Below the pieces are notes generated by a model. That model made no database searches, was not told the DNA's origin, and was given only the letters and a program-made list of their open reading frames with translations. This document shows positions 52,973 through 62,409 of a DNA stretch of 64,000 bases, in pieces (within the stretch, counting starts at the first letter, position 1; every line of letters starts with the position of its first letter). The translations under genes and the position numbers were made by a program. Source of the DNA: Fervidicoccus fontis Kam940 (GTDB lineage: Archaea; Thermoproteota; Thermoprotei_A; Sulfolobales; Fervidicoccaceae); contig NC_017461.1 of assembly GCF_000258425.1 (NCBI RefSeq), positions 1,084,949 through 1,148,948 of the forward strand, in the 5' to 3' direction.

Positions 52973-53863
52973 AAGATTAATTATTTTTGATTTAATCGAC
53001 TCTTTGTCTTGAACATCATCAATAAGCGAAATTCCTGCAGCATATGGATGCCCACCTCCTCCTAAAGCTGAAGCTATCTGTAGCACATTTATTTTATGGC
53101 TTCTTAAAGAAATTCCCTTATCATAAATAAATACATAAAGATCAGCCGGTCTTTTTCCCTCACTTTCTAACTCTCTAACTATATCGCCTGGATGTAATTT
53201 TTCACTTGAACTTATAAAGGCTATAACTCCTTGCTCAGTTTGAACATATTCTGAAGCTTCAATTGCACTTTTTATCAATTTTTTGTACTCGAGATCGATT
53301 CTTTCAAACTCCCTCTGAGCCCATTTAGGCCAAATATAACCATCAATCCAGCTTTCGAGTGTTTTATATCTTATACTCCAATCACCCCACCTTAGCAACA
53401 CCCTCCACTTGTATGTCATTTCATATTTATTGGAGAAAGTATCATCATCAATAGCTAATTTAAGTACATCTTCAATATACGATGGAGGACGTTGCTCGCC
53501 ATATAAGTAATTTTTTACCAGCTCAGCAGCGCAAGAAGCTTTCTCATCTACGATGATTTCAGCCCCCCGCGTTTTTAAAAAATTTTTCGCTTCTTCATCC
53601 CAAGCATGATGATCTATCCATACCAGCTTTATCTTCTTTTTTTCTGCAATTTTGATGATGTTTTCAGCTATTTGAAAACTGGGATTTAAATCAGTAATAA
53701 AAACATTCTGGACTTTGTTCTTACTAATTTCATTGAAATATTTGTCAATTTTTATAGTGCTAGAAAGCTTAATGTTTCTAGTGGGAATTCCATAATTAAT
53801 AGAAAGAATAACGGCAGAAGCTATGCCATCTATGTCCCAATGCGAAATTATACCTCTCATCAT
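52952..53863 (-). CDS. DHH-family phosphoesterase
   Basis: 303 residues. ISHWDIDGIASAVIL (metal Asp), FITDLNPSF, LVWIDHHAWDEEA (DHH), and a C-terminal DHHA1 domain with SALGGGGHPYAAGISL. Related to archaeal RecJ/nanoRNase-like proteins; nucleic acid or nucleotide substrate is not defined. Start ATG 53863 or the next ATG at 53860; the Shine-Dalgarno is weak. Confidence 0.88.
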   Translation of the reverse strand: MMRGIISHWDIDGIASAVILSINYGIPTRNIKLSSTIKIDKYFNEISKNKVQNVFITDLNPSFQIAENIIKIAEKKKIKLVWIDHHAWDEEAKNFLKTRGAEIIVDEKASCAAELVKNYLYGEQRPPSYIEDVLKLAIDDDTFSNKYEMTYKWRVLLRWGDWSIRYKTLESWIDGYIWPKWAQREFERIDLEYKKLIKSAIEASEYVQTEQGVIAFISSSEKLHPGDIVRELESEGKRPADLYVFIYDKGISLRSHKINVLQIASALGGGGHPYAAGISLIDDVQDKESIKSKIINLLKRLKL

Positions 53864-54026
53864 TTTCAGCCTATATATTTATCCCAAATTATTCTTCTAT
53901 TCAAAGGTTAAGATTTTTTACCTGTTACACTATAAGCACTAATATCCAATATCTAAGAATTTTTTTTTGCATATTAATTAAAAGCTTTTTTATATATAAA
54001 ATTATAGGACTAGAAGCATTGTTAAT

Positions 54027-54055
54027 TATCCATATATATTGTCATTTTATGGATA
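54027..54055. repeat. Inverted repeat TATCCAT/ATGGATA
   Basis: Arms at 54027-54033 and 54049-54055 with a 15-nt spacer, within the very AT-rich 347-nt gap 53864-54210. It may be an operator or 3' hairpin for tdh. Nothing else is seen in the gap. Confidence 0.35.
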
Positions 54056-54210
54056 TCTAATCATCTATAAAATTATATCTACAGATTTTAGAAAATTATA
54101 TGAAACTCAAAACAGCTTGTCTATGGCAATACTGATTTACCTTTCATTTCTGTGCTATAAAAAATATTAAATAGTTAACATAACTTTTTTTATTATAGTA
54201 TTGCACTAAA

Positions 54211-55170
54211 TCACTTTATGTTAATGCTTTTTCCTAGCTTTTTTGATATCTTCATTAACATATCCTTTACCATGGATTCAAAGACCCACTCAGGACTCCA
54301 ACCCCATTCTTTCCTCGCGACACAGTCGTCGATAGTTCTAGGCCAAGAGTCAGCTATTTGTTGCCTATAATCCGGCTTGTATTCTACTTGAAATTCTGGT
54401 ATATATTTCTTTATTTCTTTTTCAAGCTGTTTTGGCGTAAAGCTAAATGCTGAGACATTATAGCCGACAAATGTTTCCAATTTTGACTTATCTGCATTCA
54501 TGAGCTGAATTATGGACTTTATTGCATCAGGCATATACATCATAGGAAGCATCGTATCTTCATGAAGATAACAGGTATATTTCTTCCCTTCGATCGCATA
54601 GTAAAAGATTTCAACAGCATAATCAGTAGTCCCCCCTCCTGGGAGGGCTTCGCTACTAATTATTCCCGGCCATCTAACTCCTCTTACATCAAGGTCGTAT
54701 TTGTTGACGTAATATCGTGATAGTAGCTCGCCTGCGTATTTTGTTATTCCGTACATGGTTGTGGGCTCTATTATTGTGTGCTGTGGAGTGCTATACTTCG
54801 GAGTAGTCGGACCGAACACTGCAATAGAACTCGGCCAAAAGACTCTTGTTCCGTATTTTCTAGCTACTTCAAGTACATTAAAAACTCCCAATAAATTTGT
54901 CTTAAAAGCTAGCTGTGGATTTTTTTCACCAGTAGCAGACAATATTGCAGCGAGATTATAAATTTCGTCTACATCATATTTCTTCACTACTGATTCAACT
55001 AAGTCTACATTCAAAACATCTATATATTCGCGAGGAGCTTCTAGTTTAATATCAATTTTTTCAGGATAATATCCAGCAATTACATTTTCTGAACCATAAA
55101 GCTTTCTAAGTACCGGCACAAGCTCAAAGCCTATTTGTCCGTTAGCTCCTATAACTAAAGCTCTCGTCAA
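54211..55170 (-). CDS. L-threonine 3-dehydrogenase, SDR type
   Basis: Extended SDR fold: VIGANGQIGFELVP for NAD, NLAAILSATGEKNP, WPSSIAVFGP, and the YGITKYAGELLSRYY catalytic Tyr-x3-Lys. GVRWPGIISSEALPGGGTTDYAVEIF matches the GalE-like threonine dehydrogenases of bacteria and animals. It oxidises threonine to 2-amino-3-ketobutyrate. TTG 55170 follows GGTGAT. It lies 17 nt downstream of kbl, which uses its product. Confidence 0.88.
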   Translation of the reverse strand: MTRALVIGANGQIGFELVPVLRKLYGSENVIAGYYPEKIDIKLEAPREYIDVLNVDLVESVVKKYDVDEIYNLAAILSATGEKNPQLAFKTNLLGVFNVLEVARKYGTRVFWPSSIAVFGPTTPKYSTPQHTIIEPTTMYGITKYAGELLSRYYVNKYDLDVRGVRWPGIISSEALPGGGTTDYAVEIFYYAIEGKKYTCYLHEDTMLPMMYMPDAIKSIIQLMNADKSKLETFVGYNVSAFSFTPKQLEKEIKKYIPEFQVEYKPDYRQQIADSWPRTIDDCVARKEWGWSPEWVFESMVKDMLMKISKKLGKSINIK

Positions 55171-55187
55171 TAGAGTATCACCTTAAT

Positions 55188-56378
55188 TTATATTATGCCA
55201 AGTTTTTTGCCCCACTTTTCATATGCCGCAAGAGTTTTGTCTAGGTCCTCTCTGGTATGTCCAGCGCTGACTTCATTTCTGGTCCTCTCTGTGCCTCTTG
55301 GCACCATCGGATAGACTATTGGCACTACAAATATGCCGTCGTCGAATAAAGCTTTAGCAAGCTCTCTAGCCTTTTTAGTATCTCCAATTATTACGGGAAT
55401 CATCGGAGTTTCACTCTTTCCCGTGTTGAAGCCTATGGATTGTAGCTCTTTTCTAAAGTAATTTGCATTCTCATGGAGCCTTCTCACTCTTTCCTTTCCT
55501 TCTTGGCTCATCACTATTTCTAAAGCTTTGAGATTTGCAGCTATAGCACCTGGAGATGGTCCAGTGCTCAAAAGCCAAGATCTGGCTGTATTTCTTACAT
55601 ATTCTATTATCTCTCTGTCTGAACCTACCATTCCTCCCGATGATCCTAGAGCCTTTGAAAAAGTTCCCATATGAATATCAATTTTGTCGTCAACTCCAAA
55701 ATGAGCAGGAGTTCCTCTTCCTTCACCTAGCACACCTTCTCCATGGGCATCATCAACATAAACTATGGCATTGTACTCTTCAGCAAGCTTAGATATATCT
55801 TTGAGAGGAGCAATATCTCCGTCCATAGAAAATACACCATCGGTTATGATTAGTATCTTGTTGTATTTTCCATGAGCTTTGCGAAGTTTATCTTCTAAAT
55901 CGGCTACATCACAATGATTGTAAACGATTTTTTCTGCTCTAGAAAGCCTAATTCCATCTATTATACTTCCGTGATTAAGCTGATCCGATAAAATGAGGTC
56001 TCCAGTTTCTACCAACGTTGGAATCGTTCCTACATTCGTAGCATAGCCTGTCGGAAAGAAAATACCAGCTTCAGTTCTTTTGAATTCTGCTATCTTTTTT
56101 TCCAATTCTGACAAAATTTCATGAAAACCAGCTATAGCCCATACCGCACCAGGCCCCCACCCATATTTTTCTATTGCTTCAACGGCTGCTTGCTTCAGCC
56201 TTTGATCATTTGCAAGATTGAGGTAATTGTTCGTTGCGAACATAATTACTTCTTTTCCTTCAACAATAGCATGAGGACCTGTAGGTCCCATTAGCTTTTT
56301 AATTTCCCAATATTCTCCTCTTTCAAGGAGCTCCTTAAGTCTCTTACCATAAAGGTCTTTTACCCAACCTTTAGCCAA
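55188..56378 (-). CDS. kbl: 2-amino-3-ketobutyrate CoA ligase (glycine C-acetyltransferase)
   Basis: PLP alpha-oxoamine synthase. NNYLNLANDQRLKQAA, GPGAVWAIAGFHEILSELEK, DGVFSMDGDIAPL, DDAHGEGVLGEGRGT and GTFSKALGSSGGM (Schiff-base Lys ~243) with a downstream RSWLLSTGPSPGA. 396 aa. With Tdh it splits threonine into glycine and acetyl-CoA. TTG 56378 follows GGTGG. BioF is an alternative by fold, but the tdh neighbour decides. Confidence 0.93.
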   Translation of the reverse strand: MAKGWVKDLYGKRLKELLERGEYWEIKKLMGPTGPHAIVEGKEVIMFATNNYLNLANDQRLKQAAVEAIEKYGWGPGAVWAIAGFHEILSELEKKIAEFKRTEAGIFFPTGYATNVGTIPTLVETGDLILSDQLNHGSIIDGIRLSRAEKIVYNHCDVADLEDKLRKAHGKYNKILIITDGVFSMDGDIAPLKDISKLAEEYNAIVYVDDAHGEGVLGEGRGTPAHFGVDDKIDIHMGTFSKALGSSGGMVGSDREIIEYVRNTARSWLLSTGPSPGAIAANLKALEIVMSQEGKERVRRLHENANYFRKELQSIGFNTGKSETPMIPVIIGDTKKARELAKALFDDGIFVVPIVYPMVPRGTERTRNEVSAGHTREDLDKTLAAYEKWGKKLGII

Positions 56379-56542
56379 AATCTACCACCAAACATAGTAT
56401 CTATTTTATTTTATAAAAATTTTTGTATTAGAAATACATATGTTTAAAATTGTGAGCATCACTATATTGGGAAAGTAAAATTCGAAATCTGATGTCTTTT
56501 AATTAAAAAACTTGAATTTTTTAACAAGTTAGTTTTTGAAGG

Positions 56543-56608
56543 GATCAGCGGCTACCATTCAATTCATCCGGTTGCCCGTCTTTAATTATCCCCTACGCTC
56601 ATCATTTG
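56543..56608 (-). ncRNA. Possible C/D box guide RNA
   Basis: On the minus strand ATGATGA (C box, 56605-56599) and CTGA (D box, 56548-56545) are 61 nt apart end to end. A GGATGA-like C' box lies inside, 15 nt before D. No convincing D' box or terminal stem is present. The region is otherwise AT-rich and untranslated. The predicted D guide is complementary to CGGCTACCATTC. Confidence 0.3.
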
Positions 56609-56733
56609 GATTTGTTGAATTTTTCTTTCGCAACCACTAAAGCTTTGTATCTAAAAATGCTCGAATATATGCGTCATAAATAGATTGATCAAATTATAGC
56701 TTAAAAATTCTTCTAGCTAAGATTGGTACTAAT

Positions 56734-57000
56734 TTACGAAATATTACTAGAAAGCTTCTGTCCAACAAAAATTTTCTTTTTATAGTATACAGTAAATTTC
56801 CACCAACTATAAAGCCAAAAAACCACAAAAGCTCCAAAAACAACAAATCGAAGGATTACGACTTCTACATTTTCGCTTTGGATATATAAAAATATAACTT
56901 TCATGAGGAAAGTAATAGCAATAAATCCAAACCATCCATATGCTAAAATCGGTAAAATTACAAAGACGGATCTAGCGACTTTTTTCGCAGAAAATGACAT
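56734..57000 (-). CDS. Small membrane protein
   Basis: 88 residues, no recognised family. Basic N-terminus (SFSAKKVAR), two or three hydrophobic helices (SVFVILPILAYGWFGFIAITFLM; VVILRFVVFGAFVVFWLYSWW) and a basic tail (KFTVYYKKKIFVGQK). ATG 57000 is preceded by GAAGG; the same frame opens upstream at TTG 57036. Downstream of eS30 on the same strand, 45 nt apart. Confidence 0.55.
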   Translation of the reverse strand: MSFSAKKVARSVFVILPILAYGWFGFIAITFLMKVIFLYIQSENVEVVILRFVVFGAFVVFWLYSWWKFTVYYKKKIFVGQKLSSNIS

Positions 57001-57044
57001 CCTTCTTTTCTGCCTCGTATTAACAATTACTAACAAAATTTATC

Positions 57045-57203
57045 TTATCTTCTTGAAGAGCTCAATGTCGGTTTTACTACTCTAACAAAATATTCTATCC
57101 TGTTTCTTACAATTGGAGGCTTGTTCTTTCTCCCTTTTGGTTCAATTTTAGGCGTTTGATTTCTGACTTTTCCTGCTTTTGTCAATGAACCGTGACTGGG
57201 CAT
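57045..57203 (-). CDS. rps30e: Ribosomal protein eS30 (S30e)
   Basis: The 52-residue product begins [20 protein letters not shown], the conserved eS30 start, followed by [19 protein letters not shown]. Archaeal eS30 has this size and high basic content. ATG 57203 is 7 nt after GGGTGA. It is part of the small ribosomal subunit. The C-terminal ~10 residues ([11 protein letters not shown]) vary. Confidence 0.9.
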   Translation of the reverse strand: MPSHGSLTKAGKVRNQTPKIEPKGRKNKPPIVRNRIEYFVRVVKPTLSSSRR

Positions 57204-57259
57204 GTTATTTTCACCCTTTTCTTAATTATTTTTTCTAAAAGGGTTTATAATAAATTCGC

Positions 57260-58351
57260 CTATTTTTGCGAAGGGAAGAACCTCTTTTCTAAATAAGCTA
57301 TTATTAAAGTTAGTGCACCAGCAATCACAAGACCAACTAGCAGTATTTCTAAAAATCCTGAATCAAATAAAGAACTTCTCAGTATATCTAATGCAGTACC
57401 CCCTGGATAAGTTGTTAGATATTGACCTAATCGTAAAAACGCGATAATAAATATCAGTGTTACGATCATCCCTAGCACGTCTCTCCAAATTCTTATGTTT
57501 CTTTCTATAATTTTCACAATTCCCTTTCCTATATAAATAGAGAAAATGCTTAATCCAATCAAAGGAGTCGCAGACTGTAGAGCTTCCCCCCAAGACCTTA
57601 TGTTATATTCGCTATATAATGTGTATCCAAATATAACTGCGCCTGATATCAAGAAAATTGTAGCTATTGTAGAAGAAATAAACATTATAGGACTGCTAGC
57701 CCAGAGCTCATAAATTTTGCTTTCTAAATTGAACCCTCTGATTATCATAGCACCTCCGATAAGAAATCCTGCAACCATAACTCCATATTGAATATATCCA
57801 AAGAAGTCTAGTATTACAAACGCCAAAATTATTGCACCTGGGAGACCTAGGAAAATCTTCGAAAATCTTGGCTCAAATATTGCTTTTTTTAGATATTTAC
57901 CAATAAGAATATATGTTTCTTCAACTCCCCTCCATTGTTCGACAACAACTCTTTTTATTGAAATTACTGGGAGAATGGTCTCTATAACTGGCAAAGTAAG
58001 CTCGTCTTCGGTCCCATCGCTAACCATTATAATTCCAGTCACTCCAGTCTTCTCCTTTAAGAATTTAACGGCATCTCTGATCTTCATATCAGCTTTTATT
58101 GAATCAGTTTCATGTCCTCCGACGACAGCAATTTCAACATCCATTCCTTCGTTTCTGAGCTTTTCATATAATTGAAGAGCGGAAAACATCACGTTTAAAT
58201 CGCTGTCTTCTGGCGATTTTAGGGCGAACTCTACTGCGATTTTGAAAACATCATCTTTTCCGAAAATTGGCGTACTCTTTCCAGTAACTCTTTCAATGTC
58301 GTTATCTCTGTCTACAACCAACAGAAGAACTTTTCCTTTCTCCACTTTCAA
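57260..58351 (-). CDS. DUF373 family membrane protein
   Basis: Cytosolic N-terminal half (~1-175): LLLVVDRDNDIERVTGKSTPIFG, a conserved opening of DUF373/COG2237, then VEIAVVGGHETDSIKADMKI and GIIMVSDGTEDELTLPVIETI. The C-terminal half has five or six membrane helices. Function unknown. TTG 58351 follows AAGGTC. Located 56 nt upstream of eS30 on the same strand, which suggests co-expression. Confidence 0.88.
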   Translation of the reverse strand: MKVEKGKVLLLVVDRDNDIERVTGKSTPIFGKDDVFKIAVEFALKSPEDSDLNVMFSALQLYEKLRNEGMDVEIAVVGGHETDSIKADMKIRDAVKFLKEKTGVTGIIMVSDGTEDELTLPVIETILPVISIKRVVVEQWRGVEETYILIGKYLKKAIFEPRFSKIFLGLPGAIILAFVILDFFGYIQYGVMVAGFLIGGAMIIRGFNLESKIYELWASSPIMFISSTIATIFLISGAVIFGYTLYSEYNIRSWGEALQSATPLIGLSIFSIYIGKGIVKIIERNIRIWRDVLGMIVTLIFIIAFLRLGQYLTTYPGGTALDILRSSLFDSGFLEILLVGLVIAGALTLIIAYLEKRFFPSQK

Positions 58352-58485
58352 GACCTTTGCGAGCTTCCTGTTAGATCAAATTAAGCTAAATAATAAAATT
58401 ATTAGTCTATTTAATATATCTATTTTTAGACAAGACATAAACTTCCCTCAAAAATTAAGATTATAAAAATAATACCGTTATCATT

Positions 58486-59124
58486 TCATTTTAAAACTTT
58501 ACCAGTTTCCATATACCATAAATATAAGTCGAGTTCTCCCAAAGACAGTATAGAAGTTGTTGCTATTTTTTCTAAAACTTTTTCTATTTCTTCGTATCTT
58601 TTTCTAGTAAGAGTCTTAAATTCCTGTTTCAAAAGCTTATACTTTTTTAATATATCTAATATATGAAAATCGATGATTGCTAAATTGAAAAAGCCTGTAT
58701 TTCTAAGAAAATGGCTGCTCTCTTTATACCCTATACCATAAATATTGTCAGCCATCCATTTTCTAATCTGTTTTGAACGGTCTTCATCGGAATTCTTCAC
58801 TAATTCACATATTTTATCCTTGAATTTCCTGGCTTTAACAATATATTCAGCTCTTTTCTCGGGATATCTATGTCCAAGCTCTCTCAGCCTTCTAGCAAGC
58901 GCTTCCTCAGAAAGATAAAGAAATCCAATGCCAATTTCTTTCTGTATGAAGATTCCTCTTTCCGCACTAAAGTTCGCTGTAAGTATACAAAAAGAAAGCT
59001 CACTAAAAATATCTTCGCAACTCCCCTCTTCTTTTAATTTTCTAAATTCAATTATTCTTCCATTTATCAATTCCCTCAGTTTCTCATCTTTTTTTAATTC
59101 GATAACTTTCTCGACTAATTCCAA
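58486..59124 (-). CDS. N-glycosylase/DNA lyase (archaeal Ogg2 type)
   Basis: 212 residues of the HhH-GPD superfamily. FSELSFCILTANFSAERG, WMADNIYGIGYKESSHFLRN (catalytic Lys ~128) and LAIIDFHILDILKKY (Asp ~148) are the Ogg2 signatures. It removes 8-oxoguanine and nicks DNA. TTG 59124 follows GGAGGAGC. The C-terminal YLWYMETGKVLK is usual for the family. Monocistronic. Confidence 0.9.
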   Translation of the reverse strand: MELVEKVIELKKDEKLRELINGRIIEFRKLKEEGSCEDIFSELSFCILTANFSAERGIFIQKEIGIGFLYLSEEALARRLRELGHRYPEKRAEYIVKARKFKDKICELVKNSDEDRSKQIRKWMADNIYGIGYKESSHFLRNTGFFNLAIIDFHILDILKKYKLLKQEFKTLTRKRYEEIEKVLEKIATTSILSLGELDLYLWYMETGKVLK

Positions 59125-59329
59125 GATGCTCCTCCATTTAATACTTTGTCATGTTTATCTTCGTTTAAATGAAATTAAATATTTTATAAAGTTAGCAATT
59201 ATTGCAAAAACTCTAAAAATAAAAAACCATTTAATGTTTTGGGAAATTTTTCTATCTTGGATAGAAAATCTTATATACAATATTAAAAGAGCATAAAATG
59301 GATTAAAATATAATAGGAAGTGTTTTAAA

Positions 59330-59587
59330 ATGCAGGAAGAATACTGTAAAGAGCCACCTTGCATACATGTAGTATCTAATGATAGAAAGAAAATTTTTGC
59401 AGTGTTTTTTGAAGATAGCGAAGGGGTTATTACTTGGATTGAAAATAGGAAAATGAAAGAAGCACTTCAAAAAATTAGAGAAGCTGAAAGCAAAGGATAT
59501 AGAGAAGCTACTCAAGACGAATTGGATAATTTAGCTAGGGAAAAGCTGGGAGTTGAGCCTATACCTGAAGAGGAAGAGGAGTGGTAA
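59330..59587 (+). CDS. Hypothetical small protein
   Basis: 85 residues, not recognised. YCKEPPCIHVVSND with two cysteines, a strand KIFAVFFEDSEGVITWI, a helix of alternating charge (MKEALQKIREAESKGYREATQDELDNLAREKL) and an acidic tail EEEEEW. ATG 59330 follows GGAAGTG. A TATA-like ATATACAAT lies ~55 nt upstream. Confidence 0.6.
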   Translation: MQEEYCKEPPCIHVVSNDRKKIFAVFFEDSEGVITWIENRKMKEALQKIREAESKGYREATQDELDNLAREKLGVEPIPEEEEEW

Positions 59588-59695
59588 ATATTTTTATGTA
59601 AATGAGTTTTTTGGAATTTATTTTAGTCTGAAAAATATATATAGAGAAAATTTTTAAAATAGTAAGCAAGTTAAATAAAAGTAGGTGTAAGATTT

Positions 59696-61669
59696 TTGGT
59701 TGAAATATCAATAATAGATAAAGTCATCAATATTGAAAGCGGTAGAAAAATAGACGTTAATCCTAACAGCAAATTAGGTTCGCCGATTTTTATATATGCA
59801 GTAACAAAGGAAAGAAAAAAAGAGGTATTTCCTATTGATTCGGTAGTTAAAGATGATTGGGAAAAGGCCGAAGTAGTCTTTTTCTTCAGCAAAAAAGGAT
59901 TGGAGGTATTTATGGATACTCTGGGTCATGTTGTTGAAGCTTCATTAAAAACACTATATCCCGATTATAAGCTTGCAGGAATAACAGTTAGGGAAAACGA
60001 GGTGAGAATAGACTTCTTTACAAACGGTTCGGAGTTTTCTTCTGAACAGGCAGAAGAGGTAATAAGAAAGGCGGTAGAAATCGCTAAAAATTCAAGAGTT
60101 GAAGTAGATGAAATTGAAAGATCTAGAGTAGAAGAAATGCTGAAAAATTCTGGAGAGACATTTTTGCTTGATTTAATGAAGCGTATTGAAAAGCCTAAGT
60201 TGATAAAAATAGGAAATATTTTAACAATATGCGAAAACAGCATCCATCTTCCGGACTTATCTATTATAAAGAAAATAGAGGTAACTAATTTAAGTACATC
60301 CCATTGGATGGGAAGGGAAGATGCTCCCCTACTGACTAGCATTCACGTGACAGGTTTTCCCAGTGAATTTGATGAGAACCTTTACAGTGCGAGAAAAGAA
60401 GAAGCAATGAAAAGAGATCATGTGATGCTAGGGAAGGAAATGGACCTATTTCTAACATCTCCTCTAGTAGGAGCAGGGATTATCTTATGGCCTCCAAATG
60501 GAGCGATAATGAAGAGGGCCTTGGAGGATTATATCGTAAAGGTACATATGAAAAAAGGATACCAACTAGTATCGACTCCAGTAATATCTTCGGCGGAACT
60601 GTTTAAAATAAGTGGGCATCTCTCTCATTACAGGCAGAATATGTTTCTCTTCAATTTAGATGAAAAGGAGCATGCTATAAAGCCGATGAATTGTCCCTTT
60701 CACATCATAATCTTCAAGAGGAAAAAATGGAGCTATAAGGAGCTTCCAGTTAGATATTTTGAACTTGGAAATGTACATAGGTATGAGAGAGCAGGAACAC
60801 TTCACGGCTTAACAAGGGTGAGAGGGTTCACCCAAGACGATGCACACATATTTGCAAGAGAAGATCAGATAGAGGAGGAAATCTCTGGAGTATTAAAGCT
60901 GACTAAGGAAATCTATGATACAATGGGACTTAAAGATTACAAATTTATTCTGAGCCTGAGAGATCCTTCTGACAAAGAAAGCTATATGGGAAGCGAGGAG
61001 ATCTGGCAAAAGGCAGAAGTTGCACTAGAAAATGCCCTTAAAAGCCTTAATGTTCAATATACAAAATCTATTGGAGATGCAGCATTTTATGGTCCAAAAA
61101 TAGATGTAATATTTACCGATGCCTTAGGAAGGGAATGGCAGTGCGCAACTATTCAGCTTGACTTCAATCTGCCAGAAAGGTTTGATCTCACATATATAGA
61201 CAAGGACAACAAGGAAAAAAGGCTGGTAATGATACACAGAGCTATTTTGGGAAGCATTGAGAGGTTTATTGGAATACTCCTTGAACAATATGCAGGAAGA
61301 CTTCCTTTATGGATTTCTCCAATTCAAGTAGCAGTGTTGCCAGTTGAAGAGTCAGATCCTCAGCAGGTCAAAAGGGCAGAGGAGATCAATAACTATTTGA
61401 TGCAGAGTGGCATCAGAACTCAACTAATGGTAGAAGGAAGATTGAATGCTAGGCTAAGAGATGCAAGATTGCTTAGAATTCCATTGATTGCAGTAATAGG
61501 AAAATCCGAGCTTGAAAATGGAAGTTTGACTGTTTCCTACCTAACTTATGGGGAAGATAGCGATAAGAGATATAAGCCTAAAGAAGAAAAGCTTTCCTTC
61601 TCTAGTGAGAAAGAGTTTGTCGAATGGATCAAGAATAAAGTTAGAGAACAGACCGGCGGTGTTCTTTGA
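59696..61669 (+). CDS. thrS: Threonyl-tRNA synthetase with degenerate N2 editing domain
   Basis: 657 residues of bacterial-like layout. The region ~70-225 aligns with the N2 editing domain (LGHVVEASLKTLYPDYKLA; ILTICENSIHLPD; HWMGREDAPLLTSIHVTGFP; KRDHVMLGKEMDLF). The H-x3-H zinc/editing motif is reduced to HVVEA, so editing is probably lost. The catalytic core is complete: motif 2 YFELGNVHRYERAGTLHGL and GFTQDDAH, then motif 3 LVMIHRAILGSIERFIG, and an anticodon-binding domain. TTG 59696 follows TAGGTG. TatD starts within its stop. Confidence 0.93.
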   Translation: MVEISIIDKVINIESGRKIDVNPNSKLGSPIFIYAVTKERKKEVFPIDSVVKDDWEKAEVVFFFSKKGLEVFMDTLGHVVEASLKTLYPDYKLAGITVRENEVRIDFFTNGSEFSSEQAEEVIRKAVEIAKNSRVEVDEIERSRVEEMLKNSGETFLLDLMKRIEKPKLIKIGNILTICENSIHLPDLSIIKKIEVTNLSTSHWMGREDAPLLTSIHVTGFPSEFDENLYSARKEEAMKRDHVMLGKEMDLFLTSPLVGAGIILWPPNGAIMKRALEDYIVKVHMKKGYQLVSTPVISSAELFKISGHLSHYRQNMFLFNLDEKEHAIKPMNCPFHIIIFKRKKWSYKELPVRYFELGNVHRYERAGTLHGLTRVRGFTQDDAHIFAREDQIEEEISGVLKLTKEIYDTMGLKDYKFILSLRDPSDKESYMGSEEIWQKAEVALENALKSLNVQYTKSIGDAAFYGPKIDVIFTDALGREWQCATIQLDFNLPERFDLTYIDKDNKEKRLVMIHRAILGSIERFIGILLEQYAGRLPLWISPIQVAVLPVEESDPQQVKRAEEINNYLMQSGIRTQLMVEGRLNARLRDARLLRIPLIAVIGKSELENGSLTVSYLTYGEDSDKRYKPKEEKLSFSSEKEFVEWIKNKVREQTGGVL

Positions 61670-62409
61670 TTTCTGCGGCAAGCTTTAAATATATTGATGC
61701 TCATACTCATGCGTATGAATATGAAGAAAAAAGCCTTTCCAATTATGAAAAAGAATTTCTTTTAATAGCGGTTTCGGATGATGCTGAATCTTCTAAAAGA
61801 ACAGTAAAGCTGTCAGAAGATTTTAAAGCAGTATATCCTTGTGTTGGTATACATCCATGGAACGTCTCAAGGTCTTCTAGAGAAGACATAAAAACAATAG
61901 AAAACATGCTTGAGAATTCTGAATCGCCTTGTCTTGGAGAAGTTGGGCTGGATGCCAGAATGCATCCTGAAACATTTGAGAGACAAAAGGAATTCTTCGC
62001 CTCTTTTTTAGATATTGCGAGGGAATATGATGCCATATTGAATATACATACCTTAGATGCTTGGGAACTTGTCTATGAGCTAATTACTAAAAAAGAAATA
62101 AATAGAGCAATATTTCACTGGTATAACGGTCCCATTGAGTTAATGCAAAAAATACAAGAGACAGGATATTATATTTCAATAAACGTTGCATTAAAAATGC
62201 AAAAAAAGCATGAAGAAGTGGCTAGAAAAGCTGATTTGAAAAAATTGCTTACGGAGAGCGACGGTCCCTACATATACAAAGGCACACTCCTTAAAACAGA
62301 AATGATTCCTGAAGCGATTAAATACCTTGCGGAAATCAAAGGTGTTGGGGAAAACTACCTTAGAGAAAAAATATATGAAAACTTTTTTGACCTGGTGAAA
62401 AAAATTTGA
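61666..62409 (+). CDS. TatD-family metal-dependent hydrolase
   Basis: 247 residues. YIDAHTHAYE (metal His pair), VGIHPWN, CLGEVGLDAR, LNIHTLDAWE, IFHWYNG and LTESDGPY supply the TatD metal ligands. The family cuts DNA or small substrates; role in archaea unclear. TTG 61666 overlaps the thrS stop (TTGA), with GGCGGTG upstream. Coupled with thrS and the next phosphoesterase. Confidence 0.87.
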   Translation: MISAASFKYIDAHTHAYEYEEKSLSNYEKEFLLIAVSDDAESSKRTVKLSEDFKAVYPCVGIHPWNVSRSSREDIKTIENMLENSESPCLGEVGLDARMHPETFERQKEFFASFLDIAREYDAILNIHTLDAWELVYELITKKEINRAIFHWYNGPIELMQKIQETGYYISINVALKMQKKHEEVARKADLKKLLTESDGPYIYKGTLLKTEMIPEAIKYLAEIKGVGENYLREKIYENFFDLVKKI

